Shown here in pieces: positions 50,096 to 58,304 of a stretch of DNA of 64,000 nt. A model generated the notes under the pieces. That model was not told where the DNA came from. It ran no database searches and saw only the letters and a program-made list of their open reading frames with translations. The translations under genes and the position numbers were made by a program. Source of the DNA: CAMDPA01 sp965223035 (GTDB lineage: Bacteria; Pseudomonadota; Alphaproteobacteria; Rhizobiales; Hyphomicrobiaceae); NCBI GenBank assembly GCA_965223035.1, contig OZ244980.1, positions 2,666,001 to 2,730,000 on the forward strand. The letters are read 5' to 3'. Each line of letters begins with the position of its first letter. The first letter of the stretch is position 1.

Positions 50096-51259
50096 TCAAG
50101 CGCCTTCGTCCGCATAGACCCGATGGACGCGTCGGCTCAGGCGTGACAACAGCTCGTAGCCGATGGTACCTGCCCGGTCGGTCAGATCGTCGACCGTCAC
50201 CCGATCGCCGACCACCTCGACCCAGCCGCCGCGTCGCGCCAGGTCTTCTGGAACACCGGTCACATCGACCGAAAGCAGATCCATCGATACCCGACCCACC
50301 ACCGGGACCGGATGTGGTCCGATGTAACCGATCGGCCCGGGTTGGCCGGTCGGTCCGCTCAGCGCGCGTAAGAAGCCATCGGCATAGCCGCAGGCCACCG
50401 TGGCAATACGCGCGGGTCGGTCGACCTGCCAGATGGCACCGTAGCCAACGCTGTCACCGGCCTGAATATCGCGTACTTGGAGAATGCGGGCGGTCAAGCG
50501 AACCACCGGCTGCATCGCCGTCGAAGGGTCGGCCAGCGCACGGCCGCCGTAAAGCGCGATACCGGGTCGCACCATGTCGTAGTGGTAAGCTGGACCAAGA
50601 AAGATACCGCCGGAATTGGCCAGGCTGGCCGGTGCCGACGGCAGCAGGGCACGGACCCGATCGAACGCCTGACGCTGGGCCTCGTTCATCGGGTTGGTCG
50701 GCGTGTCGGCGCAGGCGAGGTGGCTGAGGATCAAGCTCAATTTAAACGGTTCCAACAACTCCGGCCGATGGGCGAGCCGCACCACGTCGCGCTCAGACAA
50801 GCCGAGCCGGTTCAGTCCGGTATCGAGATGGATGGCGGCCGGCAACCGGCGCTCGTTGCGCCGGCAATAGGTGCTCCATTCCTCGATCTCCGCCAAGCTG
50901 GACAACACGGGGCGCAGGTCGAGGCCTTGATAGTGGCTCTCCGCACCGCCAAGCAAGCCGTCGAGCACATAGATCGTCGCGCCGGGTTGCACGTGGCGCG
51001 CCCGCAGGCCCTCCTCCAAGGTGGCGACGAAGAAGGTGCAGCAGCCATCGTTGGTGAGCGCCCGTGCGATTTCTTCCAGACCGAGCCCGTAGGCGTCGGC
51101 CTTGATGACTGCGGCGCAGTGGGCGTTGCCGGTGACGGCCTTCAGATGTGCCCAATTGGCCCGCAAGGCGGTGAGATTGATGCGCAAAACGGCGCGCGCA
51201 TCGGCGGGTATCAGCGGCTGGTCTGTCCGAGCCTGTTGTGCCTCAGCAAGTGCATTCAT
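50096..51259 (-). CDS. alr: Alanine racemase
   Basis: A 387-residue PLP enzyme supplying D-alanine for peptidoglycan. The PLP lysine is Lys53 in VIKADAYGLG. Other landmarks are LDTGLNRLGL, LSHLACADTPTNP, YHYDMVRPGIALYGG and the catalytic Tyr loop SVGYGAIW. It sits between dnaB and radA, the usual order. Confidence 0.95.
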   Translation of the reverse strand: MNALAEAQQARTDQPLIPADARAVLRINLTALRANWAHLKAVTGNAHCAAVIKADAYGLGLEEIARALTNDGCCTFFVATLEEGLRARHVQPGATIYVLDGLLGGAESHYQGLDLRPVLSSLAEIEEWSTYCRRNERRLPAAIHLDTGLNRLGLSERDVVRLAHRPELLEPFKLSLILSHLACADTPTNPMNEAQRQAFDRVRALLPSAPASLANSGGIFLGPAYHYDMVRPGIALYGGRALADPSTAMQPVVRLTARILQVRDIQAGDSVGYGAIWQVDRPARIATVACGYADGFLRALSGPTGQPGPIGYIGPHPVPVVGRVSMDLLSVDVTGVPEDLARRGGWVEVVGDRVTVDDLTDRAGTIGYELLSRLSRRVHRVYADEGA

Positions 51260-51270
51260 CGTTTCATCTG

Positions 51271-52785
51271 CTAACCGCGAGGTTGGGACTGATGGTCCCT
51301 TGCCAAGTTGCCAAATCTTGTGAACTGAGCTTCGAACGAGAGCGTGACCGTGCCGACCGGGCCATGCCGCTGTTTGCCGACAATCACTTCTGCTTTGCCG
51401 TGCACTCTGTCCATGTCTGCAAGCCAGGTGTCGAAGTCGGCAGTGCCTTCGGCAGGCTTGCGGCGCTCGACATAGTATTCCTCCCGGAACACGAACATGA
51501 CGACGTCGGCGTCTTGCTCGATCGAGCCCGATTCGCGCAGGTCCGATAGCTGCGGCCGTTTATCCTCGCGCTGTTCCACGGCCCGGCTCAGCTGCGACAA
51601 TGCTATGATGGGTACGGCCAACTCTTTCGCCAAGGCCTTAAGACCGGTGGTGATCTCGGTAATTTCCTGCACCCGGCCGGAAGACGCCGATTTGGCCGAG
51701 CCCGACAACAGCTGCAGGTAGTCCACTACCAATAGATCTAACCCATGCTGGCGCTTTAGTTTACGCGCGCGCGCCGCCAGTTGGGCCAAGGTGATGCCGC
51801 CGGTCTGATCGATGAACAGCGGACATTGCGACATCTCTTGGCTGACCTGCACCAGGCGGCGGAACTCGTCCTCGGTGATCATCCCGCGCCGAATTTTTTC
51901 CGAGGGAATCTCCGCCTGCTCGGCCAGGATCCGCGCCGCCAGTTGCTCCGCCGACATTTCGAGCGAAAAGAATCCGACTTTGCCGCCGTTCAGCACTTTG
52001 CGCGTGCCGTCGGTTTCGATCGCCTCCTGGTAGGCCTTGGCGATGTTGTAAGCGATGTTGGTCGCTAACGCCGTCTTGCCCATCGATGGCCGACCCGCCA
52101 GCACGATCAAGTCGGACGACTGCAACCCACCCATGCGGCCGTCGAGGTCAAGCAACCCTGTCGACAGCCCCGATAGATGACCGTCACGCTCGTAGGCCGC
52201 GCCGGCCATGTCGACCGCCTGTGTCAACGCCGCGCCAAAAGTGACGAAACCCTGTCCGTACTTGCCGCTCTCGGCCAGGGCGTAAAGTTCGTTCTCGGCC
52301 GTTTGAATCTGGGTTTCCGGCGAGCAATCCACCGGCGAATCATAGGCCGTGTTGACGACATCCTCACCGATCGTAATCAAGCAGCGGCGAACCGCCAGGT
52401 CATACACCGTGCGTCCGTAATCGGCAGCGTTGATGATGGTCGTGGCGTGCACCGCCAAGCGCCCGAGATATTGGGGAACGCTCAGCGTTTCATCGATCGG
52501 CTCGGCGTTCTCGAAAAACGTGCGAAGCGTGATCGGCGTGGCCTGCTTGCCGGCCTGAATCAGCTTGCTGGCCACATCGAAGATTTGCGCGTGCAGCGGG
52601 TCGTAAAAGTGCTCCGCTGCGAGGAAGCCGCTGACGCGATCCAGCGCCTCGTTGTTGACGAGGATCGCTCCGAGCAGGGCTTGCTCGGCCTCGATATTGT
52701 GCGGGACCTGCCGGAAGCTGAGCGGTGAGTCCGCTTGCGCCTGGGCGACCAGCTGCTCGGAGAGTTGGGGATTGAGTCTATTCAT
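51271..52785 (-). CDS. dnaB: Replicative DNA helicase DnaB
   Basis: A 504-residue hexameric helicase of the replication fork. It has the N-terminal helical domain (VPHNIEAEQALLGAILVNNEAL), Walker A GRPSMGKTALATN, GFFSLEMSAEQLAARIL, LLVVDYLQLLSG and a C-terminal Arg-finger region (RESGSIEQDADVVMF). ATG 52785 gives the standard N-terminus; the much longer open frame upstream is not supported. No inteins are seen. Confidence 0.95.
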   Translation of the reverse strand: MNRLNPQLSEQLVAQAQADSPLSFRQVPHNIEAEQALLGAILVNNEALDRVSGFLAAEHFYDPLHAQIFDVASKLIQAGKQATPITLRTFFENAEPIDETLSVPQYLGRLAVHATTIINAADYGRTVYDLAVRRCLITIGEDVVNTAYDSPVDCSPETQIQTAENELYALAESGKYGQGFVTFGAALTQAVDMAGAAYERDGHLSGLSTGLLDLDGRMGGLQSSDLIVLAGRPSMGKTALATNIAYNIAKAYQEAIETDGTRKVLNGGKVGFFSLEMSAEQLAARILAEQAEIPSEKIRRGMITEDEFRRLVQVSQEMSQCPLFIDQTGGITLAQLAARARKLKRQHGLDLLVVDYLQLLSGSAKSASSGRVQEITEITTGLKALAKELAVPIIALSQLSRAVEQREDKRPQLSDLRESGSIEQDADVVMFVFREEYYVERRKPAEGTADFDTWLADMDRVHGKAEVIVGKQRHGPVGTVTLSFEAQFTRFGNLARDHQSQPRG

Positions 52786-53016
52786 GCCAATAAGGTAGCC
52801 GATTCCCGCTCGGGAACCGCGCCTGCCCCTCGCGGGTGAGCTGGATCGCCCCCGCAATACACATCGCCCGAGCTTTAGACTTGTGGTGTGACAGAATCGA
52901 GTTCGTGCCGGGCGCAGGCTGGCGAACGCGGTGGTCGACCCGCTGGAAGGACGTGACTGCAACCGAGGCTTGAAGGCCTGATCGGCCCTCCAGCTGAACT
53001 GTTCAAGGTGTTTGCC

Positions 53017-53841
53017 ATGCCAAGCAATTCTCGCCCGGCGGACGTATGCCGTCAGCCAAGTGCAGACGCCAACATGAGCAGCCGCCGGCTCGAGCTGATC
53101 GCTATTCCGGGACTGCCCGACCTGTTGCCCGGCGACAACCTGGCACGTCGGATCTTGAACGCAGCCCAACAGGCCGACCTCCAGCTCAAGCCAGGCGATG
53201 TCCTGGTGATTGCCCAAAAAGCCGTATCGAAATGCGAAGGTGCCTACGCCGTGCTGGACGAGGTTGCCCCCTCGTGTGAGGCCCAGGAGCTGGCGGCGAG
53301 CACCAGCAAAGACGCGCGCCTGGTCGAGCTGATCTTGCAGGATGCCGACGAGGTGCTCAGGGCTCGCGAGGGGCTCATCGTGGTCGCCCATCGCAGCGGC
53401 CATGTGATGGCCAACGCGGGCATCGATTCATCCAATGTGACCGGCAACGGTCAGGAGCGTGTGCTGCGGCTGCCGGCCGATGCCGACAAATCCGCGGCCC
53501 ATCTGCGCATGACCTTGAAGATGCTGACTGGCATCGACGTCGGCGTGGTGATCAACGACAGCTGGGGTCGGGCTTGGCGCAACGGTACCGTTGGCCATGC
53601 GCTCGGCGTGGCTGGTCTGCCGGCACTGTGGGATCGTCGCGGTGAGGCGGATATGCACGGCAGGCCGTTGCGCGCCACCCAGATCGGTCTGGCCGACGAA
53701 ATCGCGGCGGCGGCGTCGCTGCTGATGGGTGCTGGCGCGGAGCGCCAACCGGTGGTGATCGTGCGCGGTCTGTGTCTGCCGGCGGGAGACGGGGTGGCCA
53801 AAGATCTGTTGCGCGACAAGGCCCACGACGTGTTCAGGTAG
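53017..53841 (+). CDS. cofE: F420-0:gamma-glutamyl ligase
   Basis: A 274-residue enzyme that adds glutamates to coenzyme F420-0 with GTP. Family landmarks are GLPDLLPGDNLARRIL, PGDVLVIAQKAVSKCEGA, LVELILQDADEVLRAREG, GHVMANAGIDSSNV, INDSWGRAWRNGTVGHALGVAG and ADEIAAAASLLMG. ATG 53017 has AAGG upstream; ATG 53074 would give the family-typical N-terminus and is an alternative. cofD follows 41 bp downstream. Confidence 0.92.
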   Translation: MPSNSRPADVCRQPSADANMSSRRLELIAIPGLPDLLPGDNLARRILNAAQQADLQLKPGDVLVIAQKAVSKCEGAYAVLDEVAPSCEAQELAASTSKDARLVELILQDADEVLRAREGLIVVAHRSGHVMANAGIDSSNVTGNGQERVLRLPADADKSAAHLRMTLKMLTGIDVGVVINDSWGRAWRNGTVGHALGVAGLPALWDRRGEADMHGRPLRATQIGLADEIAAAASLLMGAGAERQPVVIVRGLCLPAGDGVAKDLLRDKAHDVFR

Positions 53842-53882
53842 ACGGGTATATGGAGCTATCCGAGGGGCAAAAGGACTGAGCG

Positions 53883-54821
53883 ATGATCGTGGCCTTGGCT
53901 GGCGGCGTGGGTGGCGCGCGATTGGTCGCCGGCCTGGCGCGCGTGCTCCCGGTTCAGGACTTGACCGTGGTCGTCAACACGGCCGACGATTTTCGACACC
54001 TGGGACTGGCGATCTCGCCGGACCTCGACACCGTCATGTACACGTTGGCCGGGCTTGAGAATGCTGAGACGGGGTGGGGCCTTGCCGGTGACACATGGGG
54101 TTTCATGGCCGCGCTGGCGCGGCTTGGGGGCGCAACCTGGTTCAAGCTCGGTGATACCGATCTTGCGACCCACATCGAGCGCACGCGTCGCCTGGCTGCC
54201 GGTGAAACGTTATCTGCCATCACGACCCAGCTGTGCGCCGCGTTGGGGGTCAACACCAAACTCGTCCCGATGTCCGATGACCCCATCGCGACGCGGGTGG
54301 TAACCGAAGCCGGTGTGCTCGACTTCCAAGACTACTTTGTGCGGCTCAGGTGCAGCCCACGAATACGTGCAATCCAATTCTCAGGCCGCGAGACGGCGCG
54401 ACCCGCGTCAGCCGCCTTGGCGGCGCTGGCCGCGCCTGAGCTGGAAGCGATCATCATTTGCCCCTCCAATCCCTATGTCAGCATCGATCCGATCTTGGCC
54501 GTTGATGGTCTACGCCAACGCATCCTGGCCCGCACGGTTCCGGCCTTGGCGATATCGCCGATCGTGGGCGGCGCCGCGGTGAAGGGCCCGGCCGCGAAGA
54601 TGATGGCGGAGCTCGGCGCCGAGATCAGCGCGCTCGGCGTTGCGCGACATTATCAGGGCCTGATTGACGGACTGGTTCTCGACGAAGTGGATCGCGCGCT
54701 GACGGCCGCGATTGAACAGCTCGACATCAAGACCCACGTCTGCGACACGATCATGCGCGAGGAGGGCGGACGCCAACGGCTGGCCGAGGCGGCCTTGAGG
54801 TTTGGCCGGATGCTCAGATAG
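53883..54821 (+). CDS. cofD: 2-phospho-L-lactate (or related) transferase
   Basis: A 312-residue enzyme joining the lactyl-phosphate-type moiety to the deazaflavin Fo. Landmarks are ALAGGVGGARLVAGLA, VNTADDFRHLGLAISPDLDTV, TWFKLGDTDLATHI, MSDDPIATRV, CPSNPYVSIDPIL and ISPIVGGAAVKGPAAKMM. Together with cofE it completes two late steps of F420 synthesis; genes for Fo synthesis and for the activated phospho-acid are not in the window. Confidence 0.93.
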   Translation: MIVALAGGVGGARLVAGLARVLPVQDLTVVVNTADDFRHLGLAISPDLDTVMYTLAGLENAETGWGLAGDTWGFMAALARLGGATWFKLGDTDLATHIERTRRLAAGETLSAITTQLCAALGVNTKLVPMSDDPIATRVVTEAGVLDFQDYFVRLRCSPRIRAIQFSGRETARPASAALAALAAPELEAIIICPSNPYVSIDPILAVDGLRQRILARTVPALAISPIVGGAAVKGPAAKMMAELGAEISALGVARHYQGLIDGLVLDEVDRALTAAIEQLDIKTHVCDTIMREEGGRQRLAEAALRFGRMLR

Positions 54822-54910
54822 GGCCCGAGGACCGTCTCCGGGTTACCCAAGTTTCTGCTGTCTCAACCGGTGGTAATGGACGTTCATCGTGGAGCGCTGC
54901 AGCTTTAGAG

Positions 54911-54972
54911 TGCACGCTGGCACACGCTGGCACACGCTGGCACACGCTGGCACACTCTGGCACACTCTGGGC
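54911..54972. repeat. 10-bp tandem repeat, about six units
   Basis: CACGCTGGCA repeats several times, with the last units CACTCTGGCA. It lies after cofD, in a 477-bp gap that also holds parts of a REP-like hairpin and a miniature element. Confidence 0.8.
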
Positions 54973-55085
54973 ACCGCTGGTTGGACCGCAGCTTTCGCGA
55001 CCCCCCATGCTGTGATCATGTCCGTAAAGGGCTGTGATCATGTCCGCAAACGGTAGTTTGGTGAATGAACGACCGATCCCAGCGC

Positions 55086-55130
55086 GTCCACCCCATGGCA
55101 AGCCTGTGTGGGTGGCCGGCCGGGGGGGTC
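55086..55130. repeat. REP-like hairpin element, copy D (partial)
   Basis: TCCACCCCATGGCAAGCC and GGGTGGCCGGCCGGGG match the central part of copies A and B, but the outer arms are missing. Confidence 0.45.
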
Positions 55131-55150
55131 AGTTAACGTTCAATCGCTCT

Positions 55151-55223
55151 AAACTTTAAGAGCGATCATCTTTGTGCCTTAAATTGAAACCGGTTTTGCG
55201 GCTCCAGTTCAAGACACGATGAT
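55151..55223 (-). mobile_element. CTAG-flanked miniature element, copy 4 (diverged half)
   Basis: One palindrome half remains (TTTAAGAGCGATCATC..., with CCTTAAATTGAAACC, ending in ACACGATGAT) followed by CTAG at 55224-55227. Its sequence is more diverged than in the other copies, so it is older. Confidence 0.65.
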
Positions 55224-55298
55224 CTAGGGGTTCGCGGGTCGAATCGCGCAGGCCCACCCCTTGCATGCTGGCACGAAGCTCCATATACGACAACCAGC

Positions 55299-55373
55299 GC
55301 TCGCTTCGTCTATCGGTTAGGACAGCAGCCTTTCACGTTGCAGAGACGGGTTCGATTCCCGTAGCGAGCGCCA
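55299..55373 (+). tRNA. tRNA-Glu (anticodon TTC)
   Basis: 75 nt including CCA. The acceptor stem pairs GCTCGCT (55299-55305) with AGCGAGC (55363-55369). The D-arm contains ATCGGTTAGGAC. The anticodon loop CTTTCAC gives anticodon TTC. The T-arm is ACGGGTTCGATTCCCGT. The CCA end is encoded. The downstream gene is 118 bp away and unrelated. Confidence 0.95.
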
Positions 55374-55491
55374 ATCGTCCACATGGTTAAGTGGCTGGCG
55401 GGGTTGAGTGGCAGGCGGGGTTGAGTGGCTGGCAGCTCCGCGATCGCCGCGGCGGTCGGCGTCCGGTTGCGGTGATGTCCGCCCGCGGCTG

Positions 55492-56025
55492 TTACAACCT
55501 GTTGCCGGGTTTGACCGTGCCGGCCTCGGGGTTGAACACCAGCGTCTCGATGGCGTTGAGATCGGTTCCCGTGACCCGGACGAAGCGACTGCCGTCTGAA
55601 ATCTCGATCGAATGGACATCGCGTGGCTCAAAGATGCCGGCCATGCCCGGGTCAAGTCGGTACGCGCCGGTCTTTTCCAGCCGAGCCGGGCCCTGGGAAC
55701 CACCCTCGTCCAGGCGTGCCCACGTGGTCATGATGGTGTGACCAGCGGCTTGCCCATAAATCGCCCAAGACGCTCCATGGTCGTGCGGTGGACCGGCTTT
55801 GCCCTGATCGTAGACGTGCACCAGCAGATTAAAACCGGTGTCCTGGTCTTGGAAAATGGTCTGGATGCCTGGCGCGGCATCGCCGGAACAATACGCAGCC
55901 AGGAAGCTTTGGTCTTGCAGTAAGCGTTCCAGCCGCTGGCGCACCTTCTCCCGTCCCGCAGCGTTGGGCTCGCTTGACAGCATTTGTCGGGCGTCCAGAC
56001 AGAATGAATCGATCGCGGGGTGCAT
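55492..56025 (-). CDS. Cupin protein, cysteine dioxygenase-like
   Basis: A 177-residue protein with a cupin core: GPPHDHGASWAIYGQAAGHT supplies the metal-binding His pair, and a later His lies in FEPRDVHSIEI. The PPHDHG-x-SW pattern is typical of the thiol-dioxygenase-like/uncharacterised cupin group. An N-terminal helical domain (REKVRQRLERLLQDQSFL) precedes it. ATG 56025 has GGAGTAGGTG upstream. The substrate is unknown; a thiol or a small metabolite is possible. Confidence 0.75.
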   Translation of the reverse strand: MHPAIDSFCLDARQMLSSEPNAAGREKVRQRLERLLQDQSFLAAYCSGDAAPGIQTIFQDQDTGFNLLVHVYDQGKAGPPHDHGASWAIYGQAAGHTIMTTWARLDEGGSQGPARLEKTGAYRLDPGMAGIFEPRDVHSIEISDGSRFVRVTGTDLNAIETLVFNPEAGTVKPGNRL

Positions 56026-56344
56026 CACCTACTCCTATTCCGTCGGCGTCATCGCCGGTGCCGCGCGCGACCCGATCACGCACATCCGGCGCGCCCGCAA
56101 GGCCATATTTTGCGTCAATGTGCTCCCTTACGCAATATTCTACCCGCATTCATCGCACTTGGGTGCAAGCTTGCTCCTTGTGCGGTGTCAGGAGCGTCTC
56201 TCCACCTTGCCGGCCGAGCCGCACCGCGCCGCTCGCACGGCTGGGTCGGTGACCCGTTGTCCCCAATCATCGGTTAACTGCGTTTGGGTTTTGCCGTGAT
56301 TTCTGATTACACCTTCCGCATCCCAACCGGGGGGAGGCATTGTT
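56026..56344. other. Divergent gap upstream of terC, no gene
   Basis: About 320 bp between divergent genes, presumably holding both promoters. I looked for a Mn-responsive (yybP-ykoY-type) leader before the TerC gene and did not find its conserved elements. Confidence 0.4.
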
Positions 56345-57097
56345 ATGGACCACCTCGCAGCGTTGGCCAGCGATCCGGCCAATTGGGCGGCGCTGGCGGC
56401 GCTGATCGTGATGGAGATCGTGCTTGGCATCGACAACCTGATCTTCATTGCGATCCTGACCAACAAGCTTCCCGAGCATCTGCGCGGGCGCGGCCGGGTG
56501 ATCGGCATCGGGCTAGCGCTGATCTTGCGTTTGGTGCTGCTGGCGGGCGTCGTCTACATCGTGCGTTTGACACAACCCGCCATCACCATCTTCGGCAACG
56601 CGTTTTCCTGGCGCGACCTGATCTTGATCGGTGGTGGACTGTTTTTGGTGTGGAAAGCGACCCAGGAGATCCATCATCGGGTCGATCCGAATCCGGCGCC
56701 GAGCGTGTTCGACCGCGGCGAGGTCTCGCTCGGGTTCGCCGCCGCCATGGGGCAGATCATCTTGCTCGATTTGGTGTTCTCCGTCGACAGCATCCTGACC
56801 GCAATTGGTATGACGCAGCATCTGCCGATCATGGTGATCGCCGTCGTCATCGCGGTGATCACCATGCTGCTCGCCGCCGCGCCGCTCTCCAACTTCATCA
56901 ATCGCAACCCGACGGTCGTGATGTTGGCGCTCGGCTTTTTGTTGATGATCGGCACCGTGTTGATTGCCGACGGCTTCGGCGTCGCGGTGCCAAAGGGCTA
57001 TATCTACGCCGCCATGGCCTTCTCCGCCCTGGTGGAGGGTCTCAACATGATGCAACGGCGGGCGCGATCGCAGGGCCATTCCCGCCTGCGGGGGTAA
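56345..57097 (+). CDS. TerC-family integral membrane protein
   Basis: A 250-residue membrane protein with about seven hydrophobic segments. Family marks are VMEIVLGIDNLIFIAIL, LRLVLLAGVVYIVRL, GGGLFLVWKATQEIHH and LLDLVFSVDSILTAIGM, whose acidic residues in GIDN and SVDS lie in membrane segments and are proposed to bind metal. TerC-family proteins are linked to tellurite resistance and Mn export. The start is preceded by GGGGGGAGG. Confidence 0.9.
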   Translation: MDHLAALASDPANWAALAALIVMEIVLGIDNLIFIAILTNKLPEHLRGRGRVIGIGLALILRLVLLAGVVYIVRLTQPAITIFGNAFSWRDLILIGGGLFLVWKATQEIHHRVDPNPAPSVFDRGEVSLGFAAAMGQIILLDLVFSVDSILTAIGMTQHLPIMVIAVVIAVITMLLAAAPLSNFINRNPTVVMLALGFLLMIGTVLIADGFGVAVPKGYIYAAMAFSALVEGLNMMQRRARSQGHSRLRG

Positions 57098-57177
57098 GGA
57101 AAACAAGGATCATAAGCCACGGCAGCCAATCCGTGACGACCGGCCAGGCCAGCGCCGGACAGAAGTCGCTGGAGCCG

Positions 57178-58060
57178 ATGGCCCGCGGCGGTCCCGACTG
57201 GTTGGTAACAAACCTCAACCGGCGGACACTGCAGGCGGTGGTCATTCATCCGCGGTTCGAGACCATCGTGATCTGGGCGATCGTCGCCAATGCGGTGGTG
57301 CTCGGCCTTGAGACATCGGCCACTGCGATGGACCGGTTTGGTCCGATCTTGCGCACCTTGGACACGCTGATGCTGGCCTTTTTTGTGGCCGAGCTGCTGG
57401 CCCGGATGATCGCGTTCCGTGGCGCCTTTTGGCGAGATCCTTGGAGCATCTTCGACGTCGTCGTCGTCGGCATCGCCTTGGTGCCTGCAACCGGCCAGTT
57501 GTCGGTCCTGCGGGCGTTGCGAATTCTGCGGGCGCCTGCGGATCATTTCCGCCGCACCCTCCATCAGGCGGGTTGTCGCTTCGCTTTTGAAGGCAATCCT
57601 GGGCATGGGATCGATCATCTTGTTGTTGGTGTTGCTCAACTATGTGTTCGCCGTGATGGCGACCAAGCTGTTCGGCTCACAGTTGGCGCAGCACTTCACA
57701 ACGCTGGGCGCATCCTTCTTCACCTTCTGCCAAATTATGACTTTGGAGGGCTGGTCCGGGGAGATCGTCCGCCCGGTGATGGACAAGTACCCTTGGGCCT
57801 GGCTGTTTTTGGTGCCCTACATCATCTTGGCCACCTTTATGGTGCTCAACTTGTTCATCGGCATCATCGTCGATGCCATGCAGCAGCAAGCGGCCGAGGA
57901 GCGAAAAACCGCGCTGGTGGAGCTGCCCTGCGACAATCGGTTGGTGCTCGCCGAGCTGGCCCAACTGCGCCGCGACAGCGGTGACTTGCGGGCGGCGGTG
58001 TGCGCTGAGCCGAGCCGTGCGGCGACCCCCCGTGCGGCGACCCCCCGTGCGTCGATGTGA
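57178..58060 (+). pseudogene. Voltage-gated Na+ channel (NaChBac type), frameshifted
   Basis: The first part reads S1-S4: FETIVIWAIVANAVVLGLE, LDTLMLAFFVAELLARMIAF, WSIFDVVVVGIALVPATG, SVLRALRILR. After LRILR the frame shifts at ~57531 (GCGGGCGCC), and the next frame gives RLRIISAAPSIRRVV, then S5 (MGSIILLLVLLNYVFAVMATKLFG), the selectivity filter TLEGWSG and S6 (YIILATFMVLNLFIGIIVDAM). Removing one G restores an intact channel. A GTG 45 bases upstream is an alternative start. It may be a pseudogene, a phase-variable gene or a sequencing error. Confidence 0.85.
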
Positions 58061-58304
58061 AGGCAGCCCCGCGCCAGCCGCTATCGGATGCACGCGGTGT
58101 CGCGCTGACGCGCGGCGCTGGTGGGCAGTGGCGGCATGGTTCACCGGCAACTGTCCGGGCGATCAAGGCAGTTTGGTTGCCGCGACCACCCGCCGGGCCG
58201 CCCACGTGGGAGGTCGTCGCGCACAATGGGGCTTCGCCTTCCCGTCTCGGCGGGTTAAGAGTTTCAGTTGTTCCAGCTGCCCCTGAGCCCGTTGCGAGCG
58301 CCAG

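Noticed and set aside
51271..53403. DnaB with a 206-residue N-terminal extension
   Set aside because: The normal DnaB N-terminus starts at 52785; upstream codons are not coherent and overlap the divergent cofE gene.
54911..54972. CRISPR array or iteron origin
   Set aside because: 10-bp contiguous repeats without spacers, and no replication initiator gene nearby apart from dnaB, which lies on the other side of cofE-cofD.
56160..56344. Mn-sensing riboswitch before the TerC gene
   Set aside because: The conserved elements of the yybP-ykoY class are not visible; GGGGGGAGG is simply the ribosome site.
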